NCBI RefSeq assembly: GCF_902686445.1
Contig: NC_062220.1
Coordinates: forward strand, 92,256,143 to 92,320,142
Reading direction: 5' to 3'
Source: Sciurus carolinensis
Taxonomy: Eukaryota; Chordata; Mammalia; Rodentia; Sciuridae
Length of the DNA stretch: 64,000 nucleotides
Below are positions 1 to 11,869 of the stretch, piece by piece. Each line of letters opens with the position of its first letter. Position 1 is the stretch's first letter. Both the position numbers and the translations under genes were made by a program. The notes below the pieces were generated by a model. The model made no database searches. It saw nothing but the letters and a program-made list of their open reading frames with translations, and was not told the origin of the DNA.

Positions 1-380
1 AATCAAGTGGTGCTGCGTCTCCTGCAGTGCCAGGCTATGATCAAGCACTCTTCTTTCTCTCTGGAAGCTAGTGTCCCATGTTTAAGGTCTTTTAGAGACT
101 GCAGAAAATGGCCGTCTATGAACTCAGAACATATATGTTCAGCAACACATGCATACACCCGGTGGGCCGTACTCAAACACATGTAGCCACCCCCGTGAGC
201 CTGCTCTGGTTAACGGAGAGTTCAGATTTATTGCAATGGAACAGAGTCCAGGGAATGAGATAACAGAACAAAAACACAGTAACTCCCCTGAGGGCTGAAG
301 ATACATTGATTTTTTTAAATGACTTGGGTAATATCTTGACTGTCATTTCTCAGGTACTGGACAAGGACAAAAGTGCTCCT
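1..380. other. Unassigned non-coding DNA
   Basis: I see no exon, RNA gene or recognisable repeat here. The sequence is ordinary mixed-composition mammalian DNA leading into an L1 3' end. Confidence 0.5.
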
Positions 381-520
381 TAAAAGGTGGGAGGTAGAGA
401 GGGAAGGGGGAAGGACTGGGGAGAGATATTGGCCAAATTATTTTGTTATGTTGTATGCATGTAAGAATATGTAACAATAAATCCCAGCAATATGTACGAC
501 TATAATGCACCAATAAAACA
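381..520 (+). mobile_element. L1 3' UTR fragment, rodent/sciurid type
   Basis: A purine-rich block (gggaagggggaagg) is followed by a tail ending in 'ataatgcaccaataaaa', which I recognise as a frequent L1 3' end in squirrel genomes. Only about 140 bp of non-coding 3' UTR is present, so it is a heavily 5'-truncated or diverged copy. The family call is from memory. Confidence 0.5.
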
Positions 521-577
521 AACGTGGGGAAAAAGGTGCTCTTTAAGGGTTACTGCTTGTCCAGTAGTGGCAGATCC

Positions 578-765
578 AGAGAGAGAAGCAGACTAGTGAC
601 TTCCAGGGACTGGAAGTGGCTGGAGTGATGGAAATATTTTAGAATTAGTTAGTGGTGATGGTTTCACAACACTGTGGGTGTAGTAAAATCTCCTGAGTTG
701 TGCACTTTGAGATGGTAAGAGGATAAATTTTATGTGACATTTGTCTCAATGGAAAACACAGTTGG
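578..765 (+). mobile_element. Old L1M-type 3' UTR fragment
   Basis: The order 'ttccagggactgg', 'gtggtgatggtttcacaac', 'ttgtgcactttgagatgg' and 'ttttatgtgac' follows the 3' UTR of ancient mammalian L1M elements. Divergence is high. No coding part is attached. Confidence 0.7.
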
Positions 766-1905
766 GGGGCACGTGGAGCAGAAATGTTAGGCCATGGATC
801 AAACATCAGCTCTCCCAAGTGCTAGGAAACAGGGTCCTGATTGCATTTTGGAGATGGTTAAAAGGTTCTCCCAGGGCAGGGGCGGGGCCAGAGAAGAGGA
901 CGGTTGATTTTAGCACCAGAGGGATGTGGGCAAAGAAGCTCAGGGTCGGGTCTGGTGGGAAAGTGTGGAGGTAGCCCATTCACCTTTCCCTGGCTACTGA
1001 CTACCTGCTGCTCACCTGTTCCAGTGTGGCTGGTTTTTCTGACCCCAGGTGATGGTTCTGGGGATCAAAGCAGGGACTACCCCTGAAAATGGTCAGATTC
1101 CCAAAGTGCATCCTCTGTTTCTCTTTGCCTGGGATGGAGACCAGGCTGGAGGGGGTCTTTGTTCCAGCACCGTGCGGTCTGGCTTGTGTCTGTGTGACAG
1201 CCGTGGGATCACCCCACGTGGCCTGTGCCCGTGGCCAGGCTCACTGTGCCAACTTTCCTGGTTTCTGTGGCCAGGACTTTACCCACACATGTTGACTTAA
1301 TGCACATTTCTCCTCAACAAGTGAGCCCAGTGTCATTTCTGAGCTCAGTTCAAGAGGAAACCAGTTTATTCCTAAAGTAAATCAAGTTCTGTTTTTTATT
1401 TGGGAAACTAGAAAGTTGGGCCTAACTCACCTAGATTTTCTTTTCTTAAAAAATCAGCTCTTTTACAAAATGTTACTGTAGGCCTGAATTTGGAAGTGCC
1501 GTGTGAAAGGTTTTTGATTGTGCTCCTATAGCAGGACTGAAATGGTCTCCTCTGGCATAAACTCTTTTGTCTTGAAAAATACCAGTAATGAATGCTATGA
1601 ATTTCTGTATCGGAAAATCTGAATCACCCTGGGATCCACACGAGCTCCTTGATGAAAATGTGAAATTAATTTCGTACTAAATAAAACTTGAAAATGGTTT
1701 CAATTACAAGGGGGAAAACATGAAATGAAGACAGTAATTCCACTGTATCATATTCTTGCTTCATTATGCTGATTTTTTTTTTTAAGTCATCATTCCTAGA
1801 TAGTACTTCATTACATAGAGTCATTGAGATCGTGAACCTCCAGGCTGTGATGAGACTTCATACAAACCTGTCACCTTATAAAGAGAGTCTGTGAATGCTT
1901 TGGCG
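766..1905. other. Unassigned non-coding DNA
   Basis: Several short overlapping open frames lie at 741-1300 on the plus strand, but none shows a domain or convincing splice sites. The part around 1020-1290 is somewhat GC-rich, and 1300-1870 is AT-rich with nothing recognised. Confidence 0.4.
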
Positions 1906-1924
1906 GTGGAGAAGGGAAGGAAGA

Positions 1925-2105
1925 AGCAAACACTTAGGGAGCACCCACCATGTGCCAGGATCCGGGCTGGCAAGTTTCACACGTGTTCTTTTGTTGAATG
2001 CTTCAGACTGAGGGAAATACTGCTGCCTCTGTTTGTTTTCAGATGGAAAATGGACACTCACAGTGCATACACAGGATGCACAAAGGGTCACGGCTTATAA
2101 CTGGT
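1925..2105 (-). mobile_element. MIR SINE, diverged
   Basis: The segment reads as MIR in antisense: 'gagcacccaccatgtgccagg' is followed by a weakened 'cagatggaaaatggacactcacag'. It is old, with many indels. Confidence 0.5.
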
Positions 2106-2485
2106 GGAGTGGAAATTCTAGCCCAGTTTTTCTCTTCTATCTTAAGGTTCGATTTTCTTTGCAACCACGAATCACTGAGAATACCCCGACGATGTGCTCA
2201 CCACCCATGGCGAAGGCCCTTCTCTGGAGCCCCGCTCTCTTCATCCTGGGCTCACACATCAACCTCATCAATACTGTCTGTTTGGATCATCATTGTGCCC
2301 ACCCCGAGCTGCACCTTCCTGAGCAAGTCTCAGTGATGTGTGAGGAACTGGGACCTGGGAATGAAAGTGAGCCCAATGCAGTTTGAATGGGGACCTTTGC
2401 AGTATTTGACCTCTGGGTCCACTTGAGTTTCTGCGCTATTACACGGATTCAAGTAGGGTCCAGTGTCTATCACTGAGCCTGGTTT
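2106..2485. other. Unassigned non-coding DNA
   Basis: Two overlapping open frames of 112 and 117 codons start upstream and cross this stretch, but they begin in the MIR relic and resemble no protein I know. I see no other structure. Confidence 0.35.
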
Positions 2486-2499
2486 AAAAAAGGGTATCA

Positions 2500-2593
2500 G
2501 GGGAGATAGCTCGGTTGGTAGAGTGCTCGCCTCGTAAGCACAAGGCCCTGGGTTCAATCCCCAGCACGGCAAAAAAAAAAAAAAAAAAAAAAA
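2500..2593 (+). mobile_element. ID SINE (tRNA-derived) with A tail
   Basis: The internal pol III promoter is visible: an A box (tagctcggttggtagagtgc) and a B box (ggttcaatcc) about 35 bp apart. A 23-bp A tail at 2571-2593 follows. It is a retroposed copy, not a tRNA gene: it has no anticodon-stem complementarity and ends in poly(A). It lies directly upstream of a second SINE that shares its flanking target sequence. Confidence 0.9.
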
Positions 2594-2603
2594 GGGACTC
2601 AAA

Positions 2604-2821
2604 GCTGGGTGCTGTGGCACAAGCCTGTAATCCCAGCGGCTCAAGAGTCTGAGGCAGGAGGATCACAAGTTCAAAGCCAGCCTCAGCAACAGCAAGGCTG
2701 TTGAGACCAAGCAATCGGTGAGACCCTGTCTCTAAATAAAATGCAAAATAGGGCTGGGGATGTGGCTCAGTGATTGAGTGCCTCTGAGTTCAATCCCCAG
2801 TATCCATCCCACCAATAAAAA
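2604..2821 (+). mobile_element. Dimeric B1-ID SINE
   Basis: The left half is 7SL-derived (cctgtaatcccagcggctc, gaggcaggaggatcac). The right half is ID-like (gggctggggatgtggctcag, gttcaatccccag). Flanking copies gggactcaaa (2594-2603) and gggaatcaaa (2822-2831) form a target-site duplication. A third related copy precedes the neighbouring ID element. Confidence 0.9.
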
Positions 2822-2997
2822 GGGAATCAAAATAAAATCTTTTCCCACTGCTACCTCCAGTTTTGGGCAAAAGGCAAAAGAGGAACTTCCCTCAAGACAC
2901 TGAAGACACTGAAATGTGCAATGTGAGATGGAATTGGTGGACACATGGTGGTTGGGAGTTTTCTTCCACTAGATGTTGCCAGTTTTACTGTTCTCAC

Positions 2998-3076
2998 GTG
3001 TGTATGTACACACACACACACACAGACACATGTATACGTACATACACAAACATGTATATGTATACGCATGCACACA
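2998..3076. repeat. (CA)n / (TA-CA) simple repeat
   Basis: A perfect CA run at 3008-3023 decays into alternating purine-pyrimidine sequence (atgtatac, gtacatac). Short open frames through it are repeat-driven. Confidence 0.9.
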
Positions 3077-3099
3077 TTTGCATTTAAAGTTGAAAACTG

Positions 3100-3655
3100 A
3101 GCATAGTGTAACGTCTAACAATCAGAGTCACCTGAAGACAGCTTGTGGTTGTGGCACATGATGGCCAGAAGGAAGCCTGAGTAGAAATGGTTTCTCTGCC
3201 ACACTTTAAATGTGATGCCCCTCGGGGTCCCCACCTCTACCGCGCTGTCAAAAAATGGATCCGAATCAGAACAGGAAATGGGGAACATATACTGCACTCT
3301 AATGTTCAAGTCTGCTGTTGGTCAAAGGAAACCCTTTTATAAAGAGCCAGCTTCTGAGAATAAAACGCAAGCCTCTGTCACAGTTAGTCAGAACAAAGAG
3401 GCTTGGTTGCAGGTGTGGAAGGGCCCTCTTACGGGCCTGAGAACTGATAAAAGACAAACCAGAGGAAGAGGGAAAGGATGCTGACGTGTGTAGAGATGGA
3501 GAGACCCCAGCAGGCTGAGTTCAGAGGGCTCTGAGGTATTACCACGTGGAGCTTCAGCAGCAGCCTTGAGCCTGTGAGTTCTGGCACTCACCGGTTTTAT
3601 TTTCTAATTACTCACAGACTTTTGTTCTGGAAGACAAGTGGTAGGACAGAATTAA
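3100..3655. other. Unassigned non-coding DNA
   Basis: I recognise no repeat. Open frames on both strands (a 90-codon plus-strand frame at 3212-3484 and two minus-strand frames) show no domain features. Confidence 0.35.
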
Positions 3656-3667
3656 AATATGGCCTTA

Positions 3668-3795
3668 AACAGGATTCCCAGGATGTGTTGGGCACTGTGC
3701 TGAGTTACTTCGATGTGACCTAATTTGATTAGGTTTTCTGGGCAACTCTAGGAAATACATGGCATTATTCGTCCATTGTTCTGATAAGAAAATTC
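3668..3795 (-). mobile_element. MIR SINE fragment
   Basis: 'tgttgggcactgtgctgagttac' is followed by a weak 'ttgttctgataagaaaattcat', which is the antisense MIR order. It is diverged and partial. Confidence 0.5.
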
Positions 3796-4204
3796 ATTTC
3801 TGTTGGAGTTGGAGTTTTGTATTTTAGGTGTGTCTGCTTGTGAATGTTTTAATACATTGAGAAGAGTTAGACATAAAAGAGATCTGACAAAAATGTCCAT
3901 TTGGAGACCCTGCACAGATACTGGGGAGAAGCAAAATAAAACATTAGAACATATAAGAAAATATAACTTAGTACCCGGGGGAGGGAATATCAACTGTTCA
4001 TGCGTAAGCATCACACTACAGAGAATACGTCCTCTATTACAGTGCTAACTCTTAGTCACTGTGTGTTGGTGTGTAATGTGGTGTTTGTCCATCTACCAAC
4101 CTCATTACTTTGAAACTTAGAAAATGTCAGGGAGCCGTGGTAATGATCCAAGTCCATTTAGGTTGGCCAATCTATAAGTTTTCAAAGTCATTTAAAACAA
4201 GTCC
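3796..4204. other. Unassigned, AT-rich
   Basis: Nothing is recognised. The segment may include a decayed upstream part of the following L1. Confidence 0.3.
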
Positions 4205-5020
4205 AAACAACCAAAGGTTTTAAGTGCTGATGAGGATGTGGAGAAAACAGAATCCTTGCACGTGGTTGATGGAAATGTCGATTGGTGGCAGCCACTACGG
4301 AAGACAATGGAGGTTCTTCAAAAAATTAAAAATAGAGCTACTATATGATCCAGCGATCCCACTTCTTGTTTTATTTTTAAAGGAAACGAAATCAACATCT
4401 CAAAGAGATCTCCAGATACCCATGCTTGTTGCAACAATAGTCACAATAGCCCAGATATGAAGCTAGCCCAAGTGCCCATTCACAGGTTTATCCATGCAGA
4501 AAAGGAGGTATAGATGGACAGTAGAACACCATTCTGTCTTAAAAGAGAAGGAAATAAAAGGAAATCCTGTCATTTGCAACAATGTGGATGAACTTGAAGG
4601 ATATCATGCTAACTGAAGTAAGTCATGCACAGAAAGAAAAAGATGTGATCTCATTTACATGTGACATATAAAAATGTCGAACTCAGAGAATCAAAGAGTA
4701 GAAGGGTGGTTTCCAGGGACTGGGAGGTAGAAGTGGGGCAATATTGATTAAAGGGTACAAAATTTAGTTAGGCGGGCGGAATAGGTTTTGGAGAATGAAT
4801 GTTCAGCAAGGTGACTAAGGCAATAATACTGTATATGTATGTACTTAAAATTTGCTAGAGACTAAATCTTAAGTGTTCTTAACATACCCATGCACACATG
4901 CCCAAATGTAACTGTGTGAAGTATTAGATGTTAATTAGCTTGATGGCGATGATTATTTCACATTGTACACCCACTGCATACAATTTTTGTCAATTATACT
5001 TCAGTCAAGATGGGGGGAAA
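4205..5020 (+). mobile_element. Ancient L1 (L1M type): ORF2 end plus 3' UTR
   Basis: The translation of the first part still carries the ORF2 C-terminal signature: a decayed EQLLYDPAIPLL-like stretch, seen in frame at 4224-4460 as KIELLYDPAIPLL. Downstream lie the 'caatgtggatgaacttgaaggatatcatgctaa' region and a 3' UTR with 'gtacacccactgcatacaattttt' and 'caattatacttcag'. Frames are broken. It is a 5'-truncated, non-functional fossil. Confidence 0.85.
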
Positions 5021-6890
5021 GAAAGAAAATCCATACAAATAAAATGCAAGAGACTTGAAAATAATATTACTTGGGAATGGATCATAATGAAGAAAAACTT
5101 TGTAACATGTTATTATACACGGTAAATATACATGATTTTGTCAATTAAAACATAATTTAGAAATGGTGGAAAGTTTTTCAAATAGACTAGTTTCATCAAA
5201 AGTCCCCAGTGGACTGGATTTGGGTTGTCTTTAACTTGCTTATCTTAACGATGAAAAATTGTTTTGCCACACTAGGCTTTGTGGCAAAGTGGTTTTCAAA
5301 CTTTGTTCCTTGGAATCCCAGGGTCTTTGGAGGACTTCCAATGGGTAGCACCTTGGGAGAGTGGTATGTGGTACTCAGTTGCCTCCCCTCACTGTCCTCA
5401 CCCCTACAGCGGCTCTACTTTAAACCAAACAATTCTGTTTTTATTAATTTTATGCATTGGCCTTCCCCATTTGGTTTAGTTGGGAGCAGTTACATTGCAA
5501 TGAACAATATTAAATCTAGGCTTTGGGAATGGTAGCTCTTGGAACCCAACACGAAAAGCCCTCCTCCAAGGAGATTTACCGTAAGGTTAATGACTTGGAG
5601 AGTTTCATCTGAGGGGGTATGGGCTAGAATTTAGGGAAGCATGTTTCACTTTCCAAAATCATGTCAACTTTCAGGACTAAAACAGAACAAAACCATTGTG
5701 AGTCCAGAGCACATCAGAAAAAGAACAAAGCGTGGCAACACCACCAGTGAGATCAGACTCCCCTTAGCCACAGACTCCCTGATTGGAGTTTTCTGATGAG
5801 GCAGACAGAGTTGTGGCAGGCTGCCAGGAAATTCTGGACATCAAATTGCTTTTGCTAAGCCAGCCCAGCGGTGTAGTAAAGAGCTAAGGAGCCCCAGGAG
5901 AGGGCTGGGAAAGGATCGGTCTCTGTTTCTCTACCCCTGATGTGGGCCTTTTTCGATTAGGAAGTGGAGTGTAAAGGAAGTTATCGGGGGTGAAATCAAC
6001 TCAGCAAGAAACCTTTTTAGACCAAAGCCCAAGGAAAACTCATAAAACCAGTTGGGCTGCTTCATGCTTATCATATCATACGGGGCCCATGGAGGTCAGT
6101 TTGCTTTACAGCAAAGACAGACACCCCCAAACAAACAAAACTCTCAGTTCTACAAAATGATTTCCAAGCTTGTAAAGGAAGGCCTGGTTCTTTCAAGGGA
6201 TAATTGCTACAGGAGGCTCTGGTTGAGGCAAGTATCAGACACACGACTTCTAAATGAGTGATTCAAACGAAATGTTGCCTTATTGTATGGGTTTCTCCCA
6301 CACGGCTGGGAAAAACAGGGTTCCCCTCCCCACTAAGCAGAGTCCTAAACAAATCACTGGTCTTATTTTGCTTAGTTAAGGAGCATCTGGAGGTACAGAG
6401 TTGCCATCACGGAACTGTAGCTCGAGGACATCAGGATTCAGGTTCTTGGCGGTCCCTTGTCTTTCTTCACCGTTGACCAGTGGGTGCTTCCCCTGTGGGA
6501 TTGTCTCCCTGGTCCAGACATGATGAAGCAGGAAGATGAAGGGTGAAACAGCCGGAGACGGCTGAGTCTGCGTTCTTCCTTGTTCCCTACTCCACATTTT
6601 AAAAGGGGTTTCTGGAAACTTTGTTCAACAACTTTAGTGTACCTAAGTTAATTAGAGCAATGTCCCACAAAGCCATTCCATCTGCAAACCAGACTTGGAA
6701 GTATGGTTCTTTAACCGTGGATGTTGTTGTCCTCACAAAATTGAGACTCATTTTCTAAGGAAGAAAGGATGATGGCGTGCCATTCTGGCAACTAGCAGAC
6801 TGCTAGGCCTACTGGAAAATTCCCTCCTCTTAACTTTGGAGGATTCATCCATAACACTTCCTGGCCTGCTCTGCTATACCCTTTGAAGTG
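5021..6890. other. Unassigned non-coding DNA
   Basis: The 5270-5360 part ('gtggttttcaaactttgttcc') has the look of a hAT transposon terminus but I cannot confirm it. A 108-codon frame at 5209-5535 crosses it without domain features. The rest (5540-6890) is unremarkable. Confidence 0.35.
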
Positions 6891-6893
6891 TAG

Positions 6894-7185
6894 TCAGCCC
6901 TCCATGTCTGGGTTCTGCATCAACAGACTCAGCTAACAACTGATCAAAAATATTTAAAAACATGCATCTGTATTGAACAAGTACAATCTTTCTTCAAAAT
7001 GCAGGGTAATGATTATTTACGTAGCATTTACATTGTATAAGGTATTAAAGGCAATCTGGGAGGATGTGTGTGGTTATATGTGAGTAGTAAGCATCTTACA
7101 TAAGGGACCTGAGCATCTGCAGATTTTAGTATCTGTGGGGGATCCTGGGACCACGACCTTTTGGATTCTAAGGGAAGATTGTAGT
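6894..7185. mobile_element. MER2-like Tigger (TcMar) DNA transposon
   Basis: The element opens with 'agtcagccctccatgtctggg', contains 'tagcatttacattgtataaggtatta', and closes with 'gggacctgagcatctgcag' and 'atctgtgggggatcctggg'. This is the order of the MER2 non-autonomous Tigger relatives. The ends are imperfectly inverted, so orientation is left open. It has no transposase. Confidence 0.8.
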
Positions 7186-8325
7186 TAGTTCTTCCTGTGA
7201 TTTTCTTTTCTTTTTTGTAATGGGCTCTGCTTTCCTTCGTGACCTCAGGACCCTCTTTGGATTATCATACTGTAAGAGTTTAGGTGGTAGGCATGTCTTC
7301 TCTATGGTTATTGATAGTTGCGAGCACAGTTCAGGCTGAATCATATCACTTTGTGTTGGGAAAGTTAAATTCAGGCCTTTGCAGACAAAGCAGTTGGTGT
7401 CAATCTTGGGAGAGAGGATTGGTGACTACTGAGTTTCCTCTAAGGTTTGGCTGTCATGTGGTTGAAAGTACATCAATGCCAAGTTCACATAGGGAATTTG
7501 AGGTTGTTCCACTGACCAGCTGAGAAATGATACATCTCTAGCCTTAACTGGGCTAGCAAGTTTTCTTATGAATCTTAATTCCTACAGCAGATGTTTCAAA
7601 CTTACTATACCTCCCCAAACTCTGATTATATTCTCCACAAGTTGCATGTGTCTCAAATCCTACTAACTTCCCACCCCTGAGAAAGATGAGGACTTATGCT
7701 ATGCCTTTTTAACTTTAGAAATCATGGTATTTCCAATCCTTCTCTTGGTTGCAATCTGATTTTTGAGGATGAATGTCAAAAATGACATTGGATGAATGTC
7801 TCTCTTTTGGAAAAGTGAAGGAGAGAAGTCAAGAGAAGCAGACTTGGATCTTATTCTTTTGCAATTCACCAAATATCAGCAGATTTGGTTTTAGTGTTCA
7901 TTTTGGTTTTTAAATGCATTTATAAAATCTAGAATCATTTAAGGCTCACTCTCCATTCCTCCCAGGGCTTTTGTGAGAATTAAACAAATTAACATATGTT
8001 AGAGATATTCTTATATTTCCCATCATAAGGACGAGTTTGGTTTCTCTCTTTGTATGTAAATAAATTTAAAAATAACAAATTAACCGAAACGCTCACCTTT
8101 TAGACCAAAAATTTTTATCTGAAGTCCTTTTTCTGCCTCAGGATTCCCCACAGGATATGTTACATTTAGACATCATGTCTCCTTAGCTCTTCCTGGCTGT
8201 GACTGTTTCTCAGGCATGTCTTGGGTTTGAAGTCCTTGAGAGTAGGGAAGAGTACTGGTCAAGTATTTTGTAGAATATTCTATTGTTGAAATTTCTCTGA
8301 CTTCTTCCCCTTCCTACCTTCTTTC
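7186..8325. other. Unassigned non-coding DNA
   Basis: AT-rich DNA without a recognised repeat. The 79-codon frame at 7284-7523 has a hydrophobic N-terminus but no supporting splice or domain evidence. Confidence 0.35.
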
Positions 8326-8329
8326 TTTT

Positions 8330-8508
8330 TTCTGTGTTGCTGGAGATTGAACCCGGGGCCTCTCACCTGCTATGTAAGTGCTTTACCGCTGAGTTACATC
8401 ATCAGCCTTTTTTATTTTATTTTGAGACCAGTCTTGCTAAGTTGTGGAGTCTGGCCTTGAACTTGTGATCCTCCTGGGATTACAGGTGTGTACCACCACT
8501 CCTGGTCT
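8330..8508 (-). mobile_element. Dimeric B1-ID SINE, antisense
   Basis: The ID half appears as 'ggagattgaacccggggcc' and 'accgctgagttacatcatcagcc'. The B1 half appears as 'ggccttgaacttgtgatcctcc' and 'gggattacaggtgtgtaccaccac'. The B1 half lacks the 'tgcctcagcctcc' segment, which indicates an internal deletion. Confidence 0.85.
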
Positions 8509-10029
8509 GTCAGACATCTTTGCTCATGATATGACTGGGCTTATGGGATTATAGGGGAAAAGACCACGGGTGAAGGTAAAGAGTCATTTGGACAGTTCAT
8601 CTTGGCCTTGATCACCTGGCTAGAATATTTCTTCCTTTCTCTTTATTTCCATTTTGTGTATGGTCTTATAGCACATAACAGGACACGGATTGTGACACAT
8701 GCAGCCCACTGGGCAAGCTCAGCCCAATGAGGTCACTAGTCACTGCTTGGATGTTGTGGCCTTGTCAAATTGCCATAGAGTTTCTAAATGTTTACTCTCA
8801 ACTTAGCCTACTCATCTCAACACAGACCAGTAACAGTTTGCAGACTTGCCTGGGTCCACGACCATACTCTGAGTAGCATTGTGCAATATATGCAACACAG
8901 GAGGTTTCAATAAATAGTTTTGAGTCAAACTGAATACAATTCAGAAACAAAGGGCAAATTCGAGTTGGAATCTTGAAATCCATTGTGGAGTGGAAAGTGA
9001 CCGTGGTGAGAATTATCCTACAGATGTGGAAGCTAAGTCTCAGGGATGTGAGAGTTTGGTTCCACATTGGAATATGATGGCAAGCTGATGCCTAGGCCAG
9101 ACCCATGTCCCTAATTGGAGTACTTCTTGCCATCTGATTCTAAACAGAATCATTTCAGGTTACCCAAGAGAAAGAGGAAAAGAAATCAGAGAGGGAAGTA
9201 AAGAGGGGGCCCAGATCCACAGTAAAACTAAATTTCTCCCTGACTTCCTAACCTCCTACTGCTCCATTAAAACTGAAATGAGCAGCTGGGAAAACTAAAA
9301 TGTTTAAGGAGAAGCAGAGGTGCTTACTTGGACATAATTGGTATTCTGATAATTGCAGCTAATTTAGACTTTCAAGATAGATAAGTTAGTGTCCCTTTGC
9401 CACAATCCCATCTGTCTGGTCCCAGCCAGAGAGAAAGCAATTCAGAGCTGAGGATGGGAAACAAATTAGGAAGTGATGGAGTTTTCCTCCTTATCTCCCT
9501 GTCCACTTTTACTTCCCTGGGGGGAGGTGGGGAGAGAATGGGATGTGGGTGAAGGGCCAGAGAAACCAGAAATCAGCAATGCAGGAGAGGGACAGAGGTT
9601 TATTCATTTGACTCCTTTTTCTATGGAAATGTATTTAGGATTAAATTAGACATGACATTTAGTAGACTCCCAGTGGAAAAATATTTTCTTATGATACCTG
9701 AAGGGGCTCTGGGAAAACGGATAATGAGTCTTTGATGGGCCAGCCTGGCAACCAGACATGGCCTGGCCAGGCTATGGTGGGAAGATCATGTCACAGGCAG
9801 CGTGGGATCTGCAGTGTAAGGGCCAAGGGGGTTCTGGGGCTGCCTGCTTCTTAGCCATCCTTCCACTACTTTTTTTCTAAGTTTGAAGGTTTCAAGTTGA
9901 GAAGGGAGAGGTAGCATAAGAAATTGATGTATGACCATGGACCTCCCTGACTTCACCACCTTCCGTGGGTGAAGTCCCTTCCCAGCTGATGAAGTCCCCA
10001 CTTTTTGCTGTAGCTCACAGTGTACCCCC
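8509..10029. other. Unassigned non-coding DNA
   Basis: No repeat or gene is recognised in about 1.5 kb. The minus-strand frames at 8798-9067 and 9786-10052 have no family resemblance. Confidence 0.35.
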
Positions 10030-10330
10030 AAAGCTGGGCCCAGCTGCCTCATCTCCCTCTTGCCTCCAGAGATGTTTCATGCTTCTCTCTTCCCCCGTCA
10101 CCTCTTCAGCATATGCTTTTTCTTCATCCGGGAAAGTCCACCCCATCGAGAGCTGTCAAAATGCGGTTCCTTCTTGATGTTCCAGCTTGAACATTACCTT
10201 TTGTGAGAAATCTGGGTCAATTGCCCAAGCTAAATTAGCAGTCCCCCTCCACCCCTATTGAATATGTTTATAGTCCAGGATTCATAGCACTGTTGTCAAC
10301 ATTCATCTATACATGAAGTGTCTGTGGAGT
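10030..10330 (+). mobile_element. LINE2 (L2) 3' fragment
   Basis: 'gatgttccagcttgaacattaccttttgtgag' and 'ccaccccta' track the sense 3' part of L2, whose consensus reads as 'caaatgtcaccttctcagtgagg' and following. 'attcatagcactgttgtcaac' continues it. Strongly diverged. Confidence 0.55.
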
Positions 10331-10334
10331 CCTG

Positions 10335-10540
10335 CAGTGCCTCAGACATGGTGATGAGGGCTTTACATAATTTTCTTATTTAATCCTTACCAGGATTCAT
10401 CCATCAGGAGCCACTATCACTGACCTACAGATGGGAAATAAAACCTCTGAGAGGCCAGGTAATTTGCTAAGAGTGATATGATCTGTGCAGAAGGGATTTA
10501 AACTCAGGATGTCCTACTAACAAGCCCTCTCCCTGTCCCT
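10335..10540 (-). mobile_element. MIR SINE
   Basis: 'ctttacataattttcttatttaatcctta', 'acctacagatgggaaata', 'gagaggccaggtaatttgc' and 'gggatttaaactcagg' follow antisense MIR order over nearly its full length. Confidence 0.8.
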
Positions 10541-11865
10541 GCCTAAAGTGATTTACCACATTCAACCTTGTATTGTCTATCCATGGACCTAACTCTACCT
10601 CCCACTCCCATCTGCTGATGTCCCCTTGGGCGCAGAATCCCCACCAGATTGCTCTCTATGTCCCCTTGACCCTGGTCCATAGAAAGAGTCAGGGATTATT
10701 TGTTGATTAATAAGAACTTCCTGCTGGAGTTCTCATGAATCTTATTGCCAAAAAAAGAGGCTTTGACTCAAAAGACTGTAGCTAATGCTCCTTCATAAAG
10801 AACAGTCTAGCAGTCAGAGAATCCACAGTTGAGTGTTAGTGGTTGCGTGGGATTTCCTTGACACTCACGGTTTTGTGGTTAAAAACATAAGGCTTCTGAG
10901 TGCTGGTGAGGCCTTTGTCTTAAAGACCAACTTAACTAACCTCAGCTTTGTTCATGGCAAGTCTTGCAGCTTTTGACATCACTCATTCGCCCTGATCTGG
11001 GTTGTAGGCTGTTTTAAGTCGAAATCACAACCAAGGGGCTGACAGCATCTACATTGAGAAGAGGGGGTGTGTTTGGAAGCCAGCAGTGGGCTCTTTTTGT
11101 TCTCTCTTGCCCAGGGATAAGTCCCAACTCTGAGACTGTTGAAGTAACTTGAAAAATGGAAAGGCATGGCTGAAAGAAGAAATTCAAGGGAAAAAAAAAA
11201 AAGAGTCTGTGTGTGCTTGAATATGTGAATATGTGTTTATCTCATCAGCGTTCACTGAGCCTCCCTTTAAGCAGAGTTCTTTAGCAAAGAGTTGGAGGTG
11301 TCGAGGCTTGGAAAGCAGAGGAGGATTCATGACATCTTCTGATTCAGAAGGGCCTTCACCATGTGATTCTAAAACAACTTCCCTTACCTCTGAAAGCTAT
11401 GTTTTAACTACTCTTAATACTCTTAAGCATATCTATCTTTTTTTTTTTTCTCTTGATATTACCAAGCTTTGTCTACCTCCAAAAATTTCACTGGGGTTTT
11501 AAGTGGAATTACATTACATCTTCCCATGTAGCAACATCACCTCTTTCCATTTATTCTTGTCCCTCAATCAGACATTTTCTGTTTTCATATAGGACTTGTA
11601 TGTTTCTTTAACTGTTTTCCTCAAGGTTTTATATTATCGTGGCTGTGGGTGGGATTTAATGTTGAATGAATGCATGGATACCCCAATCGTTTTTAGAAAG
11701 AGGTATCCTAAAGTTAGGAGAATGGACTGAATTCCTGATAGAGAATTCCAGTCTGTATCATGGCTATGTGCTTGTGGGCAGTAGGGGCCTGGTACAGAGT
11801 AGGGATTGGGGATCATAAGATTAATGATTATACAGATAGGTTCTTAATTACCAAAGTGAAGGTAG
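10541..11865. other. Unassigned non-coding DNA
   Basis: Mixed composition, with an A12 run near 11190 and a T run near 11440. No gene or repeat is recognised. Confidence 0.35.
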
Positions 11866-11869
11866 GTCT

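Noticed and set aside
2330..2714. Minus-strand frames with poly-Phe
   Set aside because: They run through the ID and B1-ID SINEs. The poly-Phe is the antisense A tail.
3000..3090. CRISPR-like or regulatory repeat array
   Set aside because: It is only a decaying CA/TA microsatellite without spacers, in a mammalian genome.
5209..5535. 108-codon plus-strand frame with hydrophobic stretches
   Set aside because: No start context, splice sites or domain. Part of it may be a hAT terminus.
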